Shown: positions 27,676 to 37,116 of the stretch, in pieces
Numbering within the stretch: position 1 is the stretch's first letter
How the letters are laid out: every line of letters begins with the position of its first letter
Assembly (NCBI RefSeq): GCF_022559585.1
Contig: NZ_CP087114.1
Location: 1,880,501 to 1,944,500 of the forward strand
Length of the DNA stretch: 64,000 nt
Reading direction: 5' to 3'
From: Bartonella machadoae
GTDB lineage: Bacteria; Pseudomonadota; Alphaproteobacteria; Rhizobiales; Rhizobiaceae
Program-made: the position numbers and the translations under genes
Notes under the pieces: model-generated
Told to the model about the DNA's origin: nothing
Database searches by the model: none
What the model saw: the letters and a program-made list of their open reading frames with translations, nothing else

Positions 27676-30012
27676 ATGTGTAAGAAATATATTTATAAGA
27701 AAAATTTTTTGTTATGTACAATTGCTGGAACTTTCATTTTTTCTCATTTTGCTCCAACCTATGCAAATAGACAACCTCTTGAGATTTCTACGGTCCAAGT
27801 AGCTAATGGAGAAGAGAAGAACCTTCATAATGTTTTTGTTCATGGTAAGTATGATGCCGTGGTTGCTAAAAAAGGTCATATTACCATTACAAACTCAATA
27901 ATGCACTCAGGCTTTAATTTGCTTTCTGCAAAGTCAGGTGGTCAAATTCATGCCAAAGGAATTGTGGGAGAAGCTCAAGAGCGTGGTTTATCACTCACAA
28001 ACGGCATAATCCATATTGAGAATTCAACATTAAACGTCATGGGCCACAGCAAAGCCTATGGTATCAATTTCGGTTATATTCCAGACGATGAAATAAAAGA
28101 AGGAGAAGGAGTTGTTAACAAAGCGATTCTTAACAATACAAAACTTCTTGTAAACGACGGTATAGCTATTCTCGGACCTTATTATTCCAAAGCTGTTGCT
28201 AATGCAGTGTACCTTAAGAACTCAGAAATTCGTGCCGATATGTTATTAAAAAACGAAGTTTCGCCCTTCACTGTGCCTCAACCTACTACTTTTACATTAG
28301 ATATTGATAACTCGATTATAGAAGGAAGAGCAAAAATACTTCCTCAAAGTACAACGGTTTTTACCCTAAACAATAACAGCAAGTGGCATTTAAAAATTAG
28401 TCTCTTTGAAGTGGAGGAGGGTTTTAGTCTATTTAATTATAAACTCCCTGACATTAAGCAACGAGCGCAATCAATCGTTTCAGTTCTCAACCTTAATAAT
28501 AGCTCTATCATATTTAATGCGCCACATGCGCTGGCACACAATCATTATCAAACCTTGATTGTAGGAAGAAAGCCACAAACTGAAAAATCTGAGCCACAAG
28601 AAGCGCAAAATCCTCATGGAGCAGCGGTTTATAATGCAGTGGGCGATGCAAAGATTTACCTCAACACCAAATGGAGCGATGGAGAACCAAAAGAACAGCA
28701 AAAGACGGACCGTCTTTTCGTTTATGGCGATGTATCCGGTACGACAGAAATTCATTTCACCAGCCTTTCAAAAGATGAGAGCATAAAAGACACAGAGCAT
28801 TCCATCCCCATGAATATGTATGGTCTCTCGCTTGTTCAAGTGTCTGGAAAGGTCGATGAAAATGCCTTCAAGCTTGCAAATGGCTATGTCACAATGGGTG
28901 GATTACCTTACAAATATACGCTAAATGCCTACGGACCAACATCTAGCCGTGGAAAAGCGAATATTACAGAAAGCTTCTTGGGAGAGGATAAAAATTTCTG
29001 GGATTTCCGCTTGCAAAAAGCCACGCTTGATGATGAAGGAAAGATCCGCGCTCTTGTTCCTCAAGTAGCAAGCTATTTAGTGATGCCAAGCGCGCTCTTC
29101 TCTGCTGGAATGGCTGATGTAAACAATCAGAATGCATTGTTAGACAATATGCGATCAAAAGCAGATGAAATGCGAAATAACAAAAACAAGGGAATTCATT
29201 TCTCTTCTTATGGAAATAAAAACACTTTGTTTTCCAACCGTGACCCATTGCAATATGGCTATGGTGCGGACATGCACTATGCGGCCTTACAAGCAGGCGT
29301 AACATTAGCAGCAATAGAAGATCAAGAGATCACCACGAATTTTGGTCTTATGGGAACATATGGCAAATTGGCTTTCACGCCAAAAGATATGGACGGCGCT
29401 GCAAAAAGCACGCTGGATAAATGGTCCCTTGCTGCATATGGTAGCTTCCAGCATAACAATGGCACACATCTCAATGCCTTCTTTTCCTACGGAGCATTAA
29501 AGGGAAACATCACCACCGCTCTCGTTGGAAACACCGCAAACGTGGATAATACCAAAACATTGAGTGCATCTGCTACCGTTGGACAAAAATTGGCAACGGG
29601 CGTTGAAGGATTGGTTTTTGAGCCACAAGCACAACTTGTTTATCAACGTCTCATGTTTGGCACGCTTTCCGATGTTGATGGTTTTGAAGTCAATATGGGC
29701 AATCCTCATCAGTGGTTAGTGCGGGTTGGTGGACGTTTAACACAAAAGATCATGTCTGCTGAAAAAAACAACACCTTTGCTTTCTATGGCAAACTCAATT
29801 TCCTAAAGGCATTTGGTGATAATGGCACGATACAGATTGGTGATACTTTCCACCTCAATACGCTGGGATCTTCACTTGAAGGTGGTGTTGGTGTTAACGC
29901 ACATTTATCACAAAATGTTGTACTTCATGCCGATGTTAACTACCTACAGAAACTCCAAAAAGCCGGCATCTCCGGAATAAGTGTCTCTGGTGGAATACAA
30001 TACCGTTTTTAA
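27676..30012 (+). CDS. Autotransporter AT3, tandem mosaic of AT2
   Basis: A 778-residue autotransporter. Signal sequence identical to AT2 through residue ~36, then a diverged N-terminal passenger (~37-250), then a stretch (28434-29041) that appears base-for-base identical to AT2, then a barrel with scattered differences ending GGIQYRF. The diverged part keeps the same architecture (ITNSIMHSG, NKAILNNTKLLVNDG), so the passenger face differs while the framework is conserved. This is the pattern of gene conversion or segmental duplication. Same leader and ribosome site as AT2. Confidence 0.9.
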   Translation: MCKKYIYKKNFLLCTIAGTFIFSHFAPTYANRQPLEISTVQVANGEEKNLHNVFVHGKYDAVVAKKGHITITNSIMHSGFNLLSAKSGGQIHAKGIVGEAQERGLSLTNGIIHIENSTLNVMGHSKAYGINFGYIPDDEIKEGEGVVNKAILNNTKLLVNDGIAILGPYYSKAVANAVYLKNSEIRADMLLKNEVSPFTVPQPTTFTLDIDNSIIEGRAKILPQSTTVFTLNNNSKWHLKISLFEVEEGFSLFNYKLPDIKQRAQSIVSVLNLNNSSIIFNAPHALAHNHYQTLIVGRKPQTEKSEPQEAQNPHGAAVYNAVGDAKIYLNTKWSDGEPKEQQKTDRLFVYGDVSGTTEIHFTSLSKDESIKDTEHSIPMNMYGLSLVQVSGKVDENAFKLANGYVTMGGLPYKYTLNAYGPTSSRGKANITESFLGEDKNFWDFRLQKATLDDEGKIRALVPQVASYLVMPSALFSAGMADVNNQNALLDNMRSKADEMRNNKNKGIHFSSYGNKNTLFSNRDPLQYGYGADMHYAALQAGVTLAAIEDQEITTNFGLMGTYGKLAFTPKDMDGAAKSTLDKWSLAAYGSFQHNNGTHLNAFFSYGALKGNITTALVGNTANVDNTKTLSASATVGQKLATGVEGLVFEPQAQLVYQRLMFGTLSDVDGFEVNMGNPHQWLVRVGGRLTQKIMSAEKNNTFAFYGKLNFLKAFGDNGTIQIGDTFHLNTLGSSLEGGVGVNAHLSQNVVLHADVNYLQKLQKAGISGISVSGGIQYRF

Positions 30013-30044
30013 AAAAATGTAATCTAATTTTTTAAACTTATAGG

Positions 30045-30074
30045 CAGCGCTGAAGGATAAACAGCGCTGTATCT
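30045..30074 (+). terminator. Hairpin after AT3
   Basis: Two CAGCGCTG octamers (30045-30052 and 30062-30069) pair around a 9-base loop shortly after the AT3 stop; a modest T-rich stretch follows. A second perfect 9-bp hairpin (CGCATTACG/CGTAATGCG) lies at 30081-30104. Confidence 0.5.
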
Positions 30075-30175
30075 GTTTTACGCATTACGAAAAAGCGTAA
30101 TGCGTCAAGAAATAATGCGTCAAGAAATTATGCACTTTTCATCAAAAAGAAGACGATAGATTAAGGAGCATCTTT

Positions 30176-32545
30176 ATGCATAAGAAACCTTTATTTTTAT
30201 GTACAACCGCTTGTGCTTTATTTTTTTGTTATTTTAACCTCACACATACCAGCACCGCCTCTCATTTAAATGCTCAAACGCACTATACACTCGCGGGATA
30301 CAATCATCCGCAAAGGCAATATCCGCAAGGGGGGTTTAACAACAACCCAAGAGCGGTAACAAACAACCATCAAACGACACATTCTTTTGCTACAGTTGGA
30401 GAAAATCCCCATTTTAAGAAAGCAATTCAAAATGAATTCAATCGGAGGAGAGATCAAATTAACAGCTATTACACTGCTGCTGGTCGTGGTGGGTCTGGTG
30501 CACATGCCAATGCGTTGGAAGAACTTGACAATGCATATGCAAACGCCTTGGCAAGACAATCCAATCGTGAGGTTTTGTATAGCATTCCAAGAGCAACAAA
30601 TGAACAGCTTGAGAAGATAGCGTCTGGTGGTATGATGGGAGAGAATTCGTATTTCAGCCAGCAACTTCGCGAAGGAATGGATGATGTAGAAAAGAGAGTT
30701 AATAGCCATTTTGTGGGAAGCGGTATGTATGGTTCTAGTGCACATACAAATGCGTTACAAAAGAGTCTCAGTGATGCACGTGCCCGTGCTATGGCTAACC
30801 AATATAATCAAGATGTAAAACACATGCTTCTTGCCAATGCAATACTTGCCGAACGCAATAAAAACCAATTAAAAGCAGCAGAGGACGCCTTACGACAACA
30901 AAGCAATGCAGCTATGAATGTTTTACAAAGTGCCGTAAATCGCGATACCTATAAGCAACAACGTATTGATGCGGAGCGCAAACAATGGGAAAGGCAAGAC
31001 AATCGCGACTGGAATGAGCTGCAAAAGAAAGCCGACATACTCCATAAAGCAATAGTAGCAGATAACGCTTTACAAGGACACAACAAGGCGCTTTCCGATA
31101 CCTTACGAGCAGAAGTAAAAAAGGCTTTGAACACCGGTACGACAACAAAAATGGAGAGAGAAGTAGAATCTCAACTATCCTCTTCTTCACCTAAAGAGCA
31201 TCAACCACCTCTCATGACCTCCACCACAGAAAAAGGACGTGCTGTCAATCAATTCCATCCTACTCATACCCCACAACATAAGGATAAGGAAAATTCATCC
31301 CCGATCACAGATCATCAAAATACCAGACAACCTCAAACGCATAAAAATGCCCAATCAAGTGTTGGTATTGATCCAAGTGAAAACACCCCTTCTTCTTCAT
31401 CAAAAACCACTCTTAAAACTTCACCAGAAGCTTCTATGGCTTTGCCCTCAAAGGTTGAATCTGCGAACAAAACCACCGCGAATACTGAAAAATCATCTAA
31501 GCTTATGGACGATAAAGCAACCGCAGCTTTATCGCATAGCTCTCATGTTTCTGAAGAAAAAACGCGCACACCACAAATAACAAGCTCTTTGGTGATGTCT
31601 GATGCGATGTTCGCCGCTGGATTTGCCGATGTAAACGCGCAAAACACATTGTTAGACAACATACGAATAACAATGTTTGAAGCAAAAGATCTTAAAGAAA
31701 AGGGAATTTTTCTATTGACTTATGGCAACAAACTGAAACTCTTTGCCAACCCTCAGTCATCACAAGATGACGCTCATGCGGACATTCGCTATGCGGCCTT
31801 ACAAGCAGGCGTGACATTAGCCGCAAGAGAAAATCAAAATACCACCACAAGTTTTGGTCTTATGGGGGCATACGGGAAACTGGCTTTCCTCACAACAGAC
31901 CGAGCAGATGCTGAGAAAACGAGTGTTGATAAGTGGTCCCTTACCGCATATGGAAACATCCAACATGACAGTGGCCTCTATGCAAATATATTCCTCTCTT
32001 ATGGAATTTTCAAAGGCAATATCACCACTGCCTTTATCGGAAAGACGAAAAAAGCAAATGACACAAAAACAGTGAATGTCTCTGCTACCGTTGGTCAAAA
32101 ATTACCAACCAATTTTCAAGGAATAACCCTTGAACCACAAGCACAGCTTGTTTATCAACATCTCCTGCTTGGCACACATTCCGAACCTTCTCCTTGGCAC
32201 TCTTTTGACACGCTTTCACAAACCGATAGCTTGAAAATGAACCAAAGCAATCCTTCTCAATGGTTGTTGCGTATTGGTGGCCGTTTAACACAAAATAAAG
32301 GTCATGCCGTGTCCTTTTACGGTAAATTATACGTTATTGAAACTTTTGAACATAACAAGACCATAGAAAGGAGTGAAAGTTCTCAACCGACTGCTATGGG
32401 AACTGCAATTGAAGGTGGGATGGGTATGAACGCGTATTTATCGCAAAATATCGCGCTTCATGGCGCTATCAGTTATCAACATCCCCTCAAAAAGGCGGGC
32501 GTATCTGGAATAAATATCTCTGCTGGAATGCGTTATTGTTTTTAA
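30176..32545 (+). CDS. Autotransporter AT4 with helical, phage-virion-like passenger
   Basis: A 789-residue protein with an N-terminal signal peptide (~1-28) and a C-terminal autotransporter barrel (~500-789, ending AGMRYCF). The passenger is not a beta-helix. Residues ~75-330 are charged, alanine- and glutamine-rich and predicted helical, with two copies of a motif: AAGRGGSGAHANAL (~101-114) and GSGMYGSSAHTNAL (~181-194), each followed by an amphipathic helix with A-x-A-x-x-x-x-N. This G-R-x-G-S-G-A-H-x-N-x-L signature is familiar from internal or tail proteins of short-tailed phages. Residues ~330-465 are a Pro/Ser/Thr-rich linker. AAGGAG precedes the ATG. The chimera reading is inferred from motif similarity only. 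Confidence 0.85.
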   Translation: MHKKPLFLCTTACALFFCYFNLTHTSTASHLNAQTHYTLAGYNHPQRQYPQGGFNNNPRAVTNNHQTTHSFATVGENPHFKKAIQNEFNRRRDQINSYYTAAGRGGSGAHANALEELDNAYANALARQSNREVLYSIPRATNEQLEKIASGGMMGENSYFSQQLREGMDDVEKRVNSHFVGSGMYGSSAHTNALQKSLSDARARAMANQYNQDVKHMLLANAILAERNKNQLKAAEDALRQQSNAAMNVLQSAVNRDTYKQQRIDAERKQWERQDNRDWNELQKKADILHKAIVADNALQGHNKALSDTLRAEVKKALNTGTTTKMEREVESQLSSSSPKEHQPPLMTSTTEKGRAVNQFHPTHTPQHKDKENSSPITDHQNTRQPQTHKNAQSSVGIDPSENTPSSSSKTTLKTSPEASMALPSKVESANKTTANTEKSSKLMDDKATAALSHSSHVSEEKTRTPQITSSLVMSDAMFAAGFADVNAQNTLLDNIRITMFEAKDLKEKGIFLLTYGNKLKLFANPQSSQDDAHADIRYAALQAGVTLAARENQNTTTSFGLMGAYGKLAFLTTDRADAEKTSVDKWSLTAYGNIQHDSGLYANIFLSYGIFKGNITTAFIGKTKKANDTKTVNVSATVGQKLPTNFQGITLEPQAQLVYQHLLLGTHSEPSPWHSFDTLSQTDSLKMNQSNPSQWLLRIGGRLTQNKGHAVSFYGKLYVIETFEHNKTIERSESSQPTAMGTAIEGGMGMNAYLSQNIALHGAISYQHPLKKAGVSGINISAGMRYCF

Positions 32546-32670
32546 AAATACTTTAATTCACATCTTGAAAGAGAGCGCGTGCCCTATATTTTTCTTTTTG
32601 CAATTTAAAAAGAAACATAATGGGTTAAAAAATTAAGAGAGGGGGCAGCCGATATTGAGGAATATATTCA

Positions 32671-35600
32671 ATGATAAAAAAAAGCTTCTTACTCTGCACA
32701 CTTTCTAGCGTTCTCTTTTACTCTTCCAGCCTCTCCTATGCCCTCTCTGTAATACCTTCATCATCGACCGAAAAGCTTTCCTCTCCACAACCTCCTTCTA
32801 ACAGCTTAAAAACGCCCCCTGAACAGGGTATATCGGCAATCAGACCATCTCCCACGACAGTACCTCCTACTGGAACACTTGAATCTCCAGAAACGACAAC
32901 TTCAAGAAAGAGATCAACAGATTCAACAAGCAATGCAATACCAGCAACTCCTTCTACAGAAACTGAAAAAGCTTCTTCTCAAAGCCATAAAGAAGGAACT
33001 CTATCTACAAGTTTGACAACTGTTGCTACGACCTCTGCTTCTGGATCAGAGCCTCAACTTGCTCGAAGCGGTACAGAAAAACCAAATAGTGAAACTGACT
33101 CCATGGTAAGCAGAGAACAACACCTACCGAAACCTAACCTCTCAGAAGAAGCGACAGAACCGACAACAAAAGAAGGCGCAAAATCGAGAAGACGTCCAAT
33201 TCTCTCTTCTTCCACACCCCCTGTCTCTGGGGAAAATTCAACACCCCCTTCAACACCTCCACAATCAATGCCAGAAAATTCAGCATCAGCACCAACAGTT
33301 TCTGAAAAACCAGAGCTTCTACAGCGAGAAACTGTACAACCAACACCTGAGAAACCAACATCTATACAAGAAAAACCTGTAAAATCTGATTCCACACCCC
33401 CTGTCTCTGGAGAAGATTTAGTACTCCCTTCGAGACCTCCACAATCAATACCGGAAAATTCAGCACCAACACCAACAGTTTCTGAAAAACCAGTGCTTCT
33501 ACAGCGAGAAACTGTACAACCAACACCCGAGAAACCAGCATCTGTACAAGAAAAACCTGCAAAATCTGAACTTGAAAAACCGCTACCAAAACAACCAGAA
33601 AAGCAGCCTGAAAAACCAAAACAAATTGAGATTTTTCAACATGGAGTCCGCGTTCAAGATGGTCAAACTGTAACGCTGCACAATCCTCAAATTTACGATG
33701 AGAATTTTGCTATCATTGTAGAAGGGGAAAATTCGCTCCTAAAGATGATAGGAGGAACAGCGACGGCAAATTTTGTTGCACTTGATACATCAAAAGGTGG
33801 AACAATTGATGCTACAGATATTGTCGCAACAGCACAAACAGTTGGTCTAATCAGTCAAAATGGGACAATAAAGCTGAAGGGATCGATCGTAAATGTTACG
33901 GGCCGTTATAAAGCTGATGGTATCGTTCTCAAAGATGATCTATTCTACATACCCAGAAATGTAAATAATGCTGAAGAAAAAGCCAATGCCCGCAAAGAAG
34001 AGCAAGGTGTTGCTAACAGAATATTCTTGGAGAATACAAAGGTTAGTGTTGAACATGGTACAGGTATCAGTGCTTATAGCGCATCTATCAAAAATGAAGT
34101 TACCCTCAAAAACTCACAAATCCATGCTGATATTTTGTTAAAAAATGAAAGTGGTCCTGCCTCTCCTCTTATGTTAACTGCCAATCACTCCCTTTTGCAA
34201 GGACGCGTAAGAACGTTAGAAACGAGCAAAACAGTCTTTGATCTAAAAGACAACACCACATGGCTTTTAAAGGCAAATAAAAATATTATAAACAGTGATA
34301 ATGACGTAGACTCACCCGTCTATGAGCAGTTTGGTGTTAATCGAAATTCATATTCCAACCTTTCTATGCTAAACCTCACAGACAGCACGATTATGTTTGA
34401 AAAACCAGAAGAGGGACATTACCAGACTCTCTTTATAGGCTATAATGCACAACAAGAGGATAAAAATCCCGATATACCAGCAGTGTATAGTGCAACAGGT
34501 TCCACAGCAATTCATGTAAACACAAAATGGAGCGGTAGTTCTCCGGTAACGGAACAAGAAACCGATCGGATTATGATTAATGGTGATGTATCAGGCACGA
34601 CCATGATTCATATTAATCTTTTGGAAAAGGATAAAAAAAGAGCCGATAGCCGTTCTGTTTGGGGAGAACACATGACTTCGCTCCCTACAGAAACGCATGG
34701 GATTTCAATCATTCAAGTTTCCGGAAAAGCAAATGAAAATTCCTTCAAGTTAGCCGGAGATTATATGACGATGGGTGGTTTGCCTTATAAATACACACTC
34801 ACAGCCTATAAACCGGGAACATCTCATGCAAGCCAAAATCTCTTTGGAAAAAATGATCAAAATTTCTGGGATTTCCGATTGCAGAATGCCTATCTTGATA
34901 AGGATAAAAAGATTAGAGCGCTTTTGCCACAGGTTGCAAATTATTTGGTCATGCCCAATGCTCTATTTTCTGCTGGATTGACTGATGTCAACAACCAAAA
35001 CACATTTTTAAACGATATGCGTTTAACTGTGTTTGAGGCAGGAAATAATAACGAAAACAATAAAAATGGTGCTCTTTTCTTGTCTTCTTATGGTGAGAAA
35101 GTCACCTTATCTTCCAACCGTGATCCACTACACTATGGCTACGATGCGGATGTGAACTATACTGCTTTGCAATTAGGTGTCGTCTTGGCAGCACTAGAAA
35201 GCGAAAACATCCAGACGCATGTTGGTCTTTTAGGGACATATGGAAAGCTTGCTTTTACACCAAAGGGGATGGAAGATTCTGAAAAGACAACCCTTGATAA
35301 GTGGTCACTTACAGCTTATAGCGGCATCCAGCACAGCAGTGGTCTATACGTAAACGCACTTCTTTCCTATGGAGCTGTAAAAGGAAATATTACCACAGCT
35401 CTTGTTGGCAATGCCGCAAAATTAGATGGAACTGAAACATTAAATGTCTCTGCGACCATTGGTCAACAATTAGCAACGGGTTCTAAGGGGTTGGTGTTTG
35501 AACCACAAGCACAATTGATTTATCAAAATCTCTTTTTCAAGAGACTCTCAGATGCCAATGGTTTAGAAGTGGATATGAACAATCCACGTCAATGGTTGGT

Positions 35601-35901
35601 ACGTATTGGTGGACGTTTGACACAGGCTATCACCACAGAAGAAGAAACTGAAGAAACCAATGCCTTCTCTTTCTATGGCAAATTGAATATTCTTAAAGCT
35701 TTTGGTGAGAATGAAACGATAAAGATTGTGGATGCCTTCTATCTTGATCCTACCGGTTCCTCCATTGAAGGAGGCATTGGGGTTAATGCCTTTCTCTCTG
35801 AGAATATTGTTCTCCATGGTGATATCAGCTATCGGCAGAAACTTCAAAAAGCCGGTGTTTCTGGAACCAGTTTTTCTGGTGGAGTGCGTTATTATTTTTA
35901 A
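32671..35901 (+). CDS. Autotransporter AT5 with Pro/Ser/Thr-rich stalk
   Basis: A 1076-residue autotransporter. After a signal peptide (~1-25, SYALS) comes a ~300-residue Pro/Ser/Thr/Glu-rich region that includes two tandem 60-residue units (33211-33390 and 33391-33570) containing PPVSGE, PENSA, TVSEKP and LLQRETVQPTPEKP. A short beta-helix-like passenger follows (~325-700) with the pertactin-like GISIIQVSGKANENSFKLAG. The barrel is the last ~290 residues, ending GGVRYYF. The first domain probably acts as an extended surface stalk; its repeat number may vary. The start has a nearby GAGG (TTGAGGAATA). The 3' end is duplicated immediately downstream. Confidence 0.9.
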   Translation: MIKKSFLLCTLSSVLFYSSSLSYALSVIPSSSTEKLSSPQPPSNSLKTPPEQGISAIRPSPTTVPPTGTLESPETTTSRKRSTDSTSNAIPATPSTETEKASSQSHKEGTLSTSLTTVATTSASGSEPQLARSGTEKPNSETDSMVSREQHLPKPNLSEEATEPTTKEGAKSRRRPILSSSTPPVSGENSTPPSTPPQSMPENSASAPTVSEKPELLQRETVQPTPEKPTSIQEKPVKSDSTPPVSGEDLVLPSRPPQSIPENSAPTPTVSEKPVLLQRETVQPTPEKPASVQEKPAKSELEKPLPKQPEKQPEKPKQIEIFQHGVRVQDGQTVTLHNPQIYDENFAIIVEGENSLLKMIGGTATANFVALDTSKGGTIDATDIVATAQTVGLISQNGTIKLKGSIVNVTGRYKADGIVLKDDLFYIPRNVNNAEEKANARKEEQGVANRIFLENTKVSVEHGTGISAYSASIKNEVTLKNSQIHADILLKNESGPASPLMLTANHSLLQGRVRTLETSKTVFDLKDNTTWLLKANKNIINSDNDVDSPVYEQFGVNRNSYSNLSMLNLTDSTIMFEKPEEGHYQTLFIGYNAQQEDKNPDIPAVYSATGSTAIHVNTKWSGSSPVTEQETDRIMINGDVSGTTMIHINLLEKDKKRADSRSVWGEHMTSLPTETHGISIIQVSGKANENSFKLAGDYMTMGGLPYKYTLTAYKPGTSHASQNLFGKNDQNFWDFRLQNAYLDKDKKIRALLPQVANYLVMPNALFSAGLTDVNNQNTFLNDMRLTVFEAGNNNENNKNGALFLSSYGEKVTLSSNRDPLHYGYDADVNYTALQLGVVLAALESENIQTHVGLLGTYGKLAFTPKGMEDSEKTTLDKWSLTAYSGIQHSSGLYVNALLSYGAVKGNITTALVGNAAKLDGTETLNVSATIGQQLATGSKGLVFEPQAQLIYQNLFFKRLSDANGLEVDMNNPRQWLVRIGGRLTQAITTEEETEETNAFSFYGKLNILKAFGENETIKIVDAFYLDPTGSSIEGGIGVNAFLSENIVLHGDISYRQKLQKAGVSGTSFSGGVRYYF
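33211..33570 (+). repeat. Two tandem 180-bp units inside AT5
   Basis: In-frame period of exactly 180 bases (60 codons) with a small number of substitutions. It lies in the Pro/Ser/Thr-rich stalk and extends or shortens the stalk without disturbing the barrel. Confidence 0.85.
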
Positions 35902-35931
35902 AAGAAAAACCAGTATTAATTTTAGTACAAA

Positions 35932-36268
35932 GAAGTTGATATGAACAATCCACGTCAATGGTTGGTACGTATTGGTGGACGTTTGACACAGGCTATCACC
36001 ACAGAAGGAGAAACTGAAGAAACCAATGCCTTCTCTTTCTATGGTAAATTGAATATTCTTAAAGCTTTTGGTGAGAATGAAACGATAAAGGTTGTGGACG
36101 CATTCTATCTTGATCCCTACCGGTTCCTCCATTGAAGGAGGTATTGGGGTTAATGCCTTTCTCTCTGAGAATATTGTTCTCCATGGTGATATCAGCTATC
36201 GGCGAAAACTTCAAAAAGCCGGTGTTTCTGGAACCAGTTTTTCTGGTGGAGTGCGTTACCATTTTTAA
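35932..36268 (+). pseudogene. Duplicated 3' end of AT5, frameshifted
   Basis: Nearly identical to 35566-35901 (last ~110 codons of AT5). An extra base at about 36115 (GATCCCTACC against GATCCTACC) shifts the frame, giving two half-frames. It has no start or signal sequence of its own. Probably a tandem duplication product. Confidence 0.85.
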
Positions 36269-36302
36269 AAGAAAAATCAGTATTAATTTTAGTAAAAAAA
36301 GC

Positions 36303-36330
36303 AAAAAGCAGCACTTGTGCTGCTTTTTAT
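36303..36330 (+). terminator. Rho-independent terminator after autotransporter cluster
   Basis: A perfect 12-bp stem (AAAAAGCAGCAC with GTGCTGCTTTTT, 2-base loop) ending in T. It is the likely end of the AT5 transcript after the duplicated fragment. Confidence 0.8.
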
Positions 36331-36714
36331 TATTAAATTTCTTTTTCTCAAAACACTGTCATAACAATACTAAAACGATAACAATGCTAAAAAGCATCCA
36401 CTAACAGAGAAAGATTTTTTCATTCAACAAAAGAGGAATATACACTTTAGATACCGGATTTTTGAAGTTTTTGCCGCCCTTCTCTCTCAAATCACTTTTT
36501 TATTGTCAGGAATAATTTATTGTAAAGGATAAATTTTCTGCACGATGAAAATGAAAAATATAAAAATCACAATTGCAAGAAATTATACAGCAAATATGAG
36601 AATACTGAAAAGTCACCCCCACAGCTCTGACAAAACCAACACGCTCTGTCATTTTTTATCCCTGAGAATATCTAAGCTTTATCAAATCCAACATTGACCC
36701 AAATGGATATCTGA
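36331..36714. other. Intergenic, no gene seen
   Basis: AT-rich spacer between the autotransporter cluster and the minus-strand gene. Nothing recognisable. Confidence 0.35.
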
Positions 36715-37116
36715 TCAATCTGTTTCTTTTATGCCACCAGCACCCTGCATAGTTTGCGAAAGATTGTTTACTGCGGTCAAATGGCTTTGCAGCAATTCGC
36801 TATTACGATTTAATTTTTGTTGTAAATCGGATAATAAATTTTCGACCTCACTGACAATCTCTTCATTCATGTAGCGTTTTATATCACTCATAGATTTATT
36901 TAGATCACGCAGTCCACGTATTTTGCATAAATTTATTTCTTCATAATCTGGAATACCACTGCTTTCCAGCATATTGCTTTCATAATCGACCACTTGTGCC
37001 AACCCATTAACAGCAGCTACAAATTTTGTCATTGCCCATTCACGATCAATAAGATCATTATTCAAGACCTTTGCTTTTGATGCAAAACTATCATCACCGT
37101 ATTGCATTACAGACAT
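36715..37116 (-). CDS. Hypothetical protein, C-terminal coiled coil
   Basis: I do not recognise the family. The ATG at 37116 has GGAAGGGG eight bases upstream and gives 133 residues; the frame is open further to 37302. The first half is soluble and mixed (SVMQYGDDSFASKAK, then W-A-M-T-K-F). From about residue 65 the sequence is helical and heptad-like, with NLLSDLQQKLNRNSELLQSH as a probable coiled coil, and a polar tail (QGAGGIKETD). There is no signal peptide or membrane segment. It stands alone in decayed DNA. It could be a small phage or effector-related protein. Confidence 0.55.
   Translation of the reverse strand: MSVMQYGDDSFASKAKVLNNDLIDREWAMTKFVAAVNGLAQVVDYESNMLESSGIPDYEEINLCKIRGLRDLNKSMSDIKRYMNEEIVSEVENLLSDLQQKLNRNSELLQSHLTAVNNLSQTMQGAGGIKETD

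Noticed and set aside
33054..33619. Minus-strand frames opposite the AT5 stalk
   Set aside because: They are antisense reading of Pro/Ser/Thr repeats, giving Val/Leu/Gly-rich nonsense.
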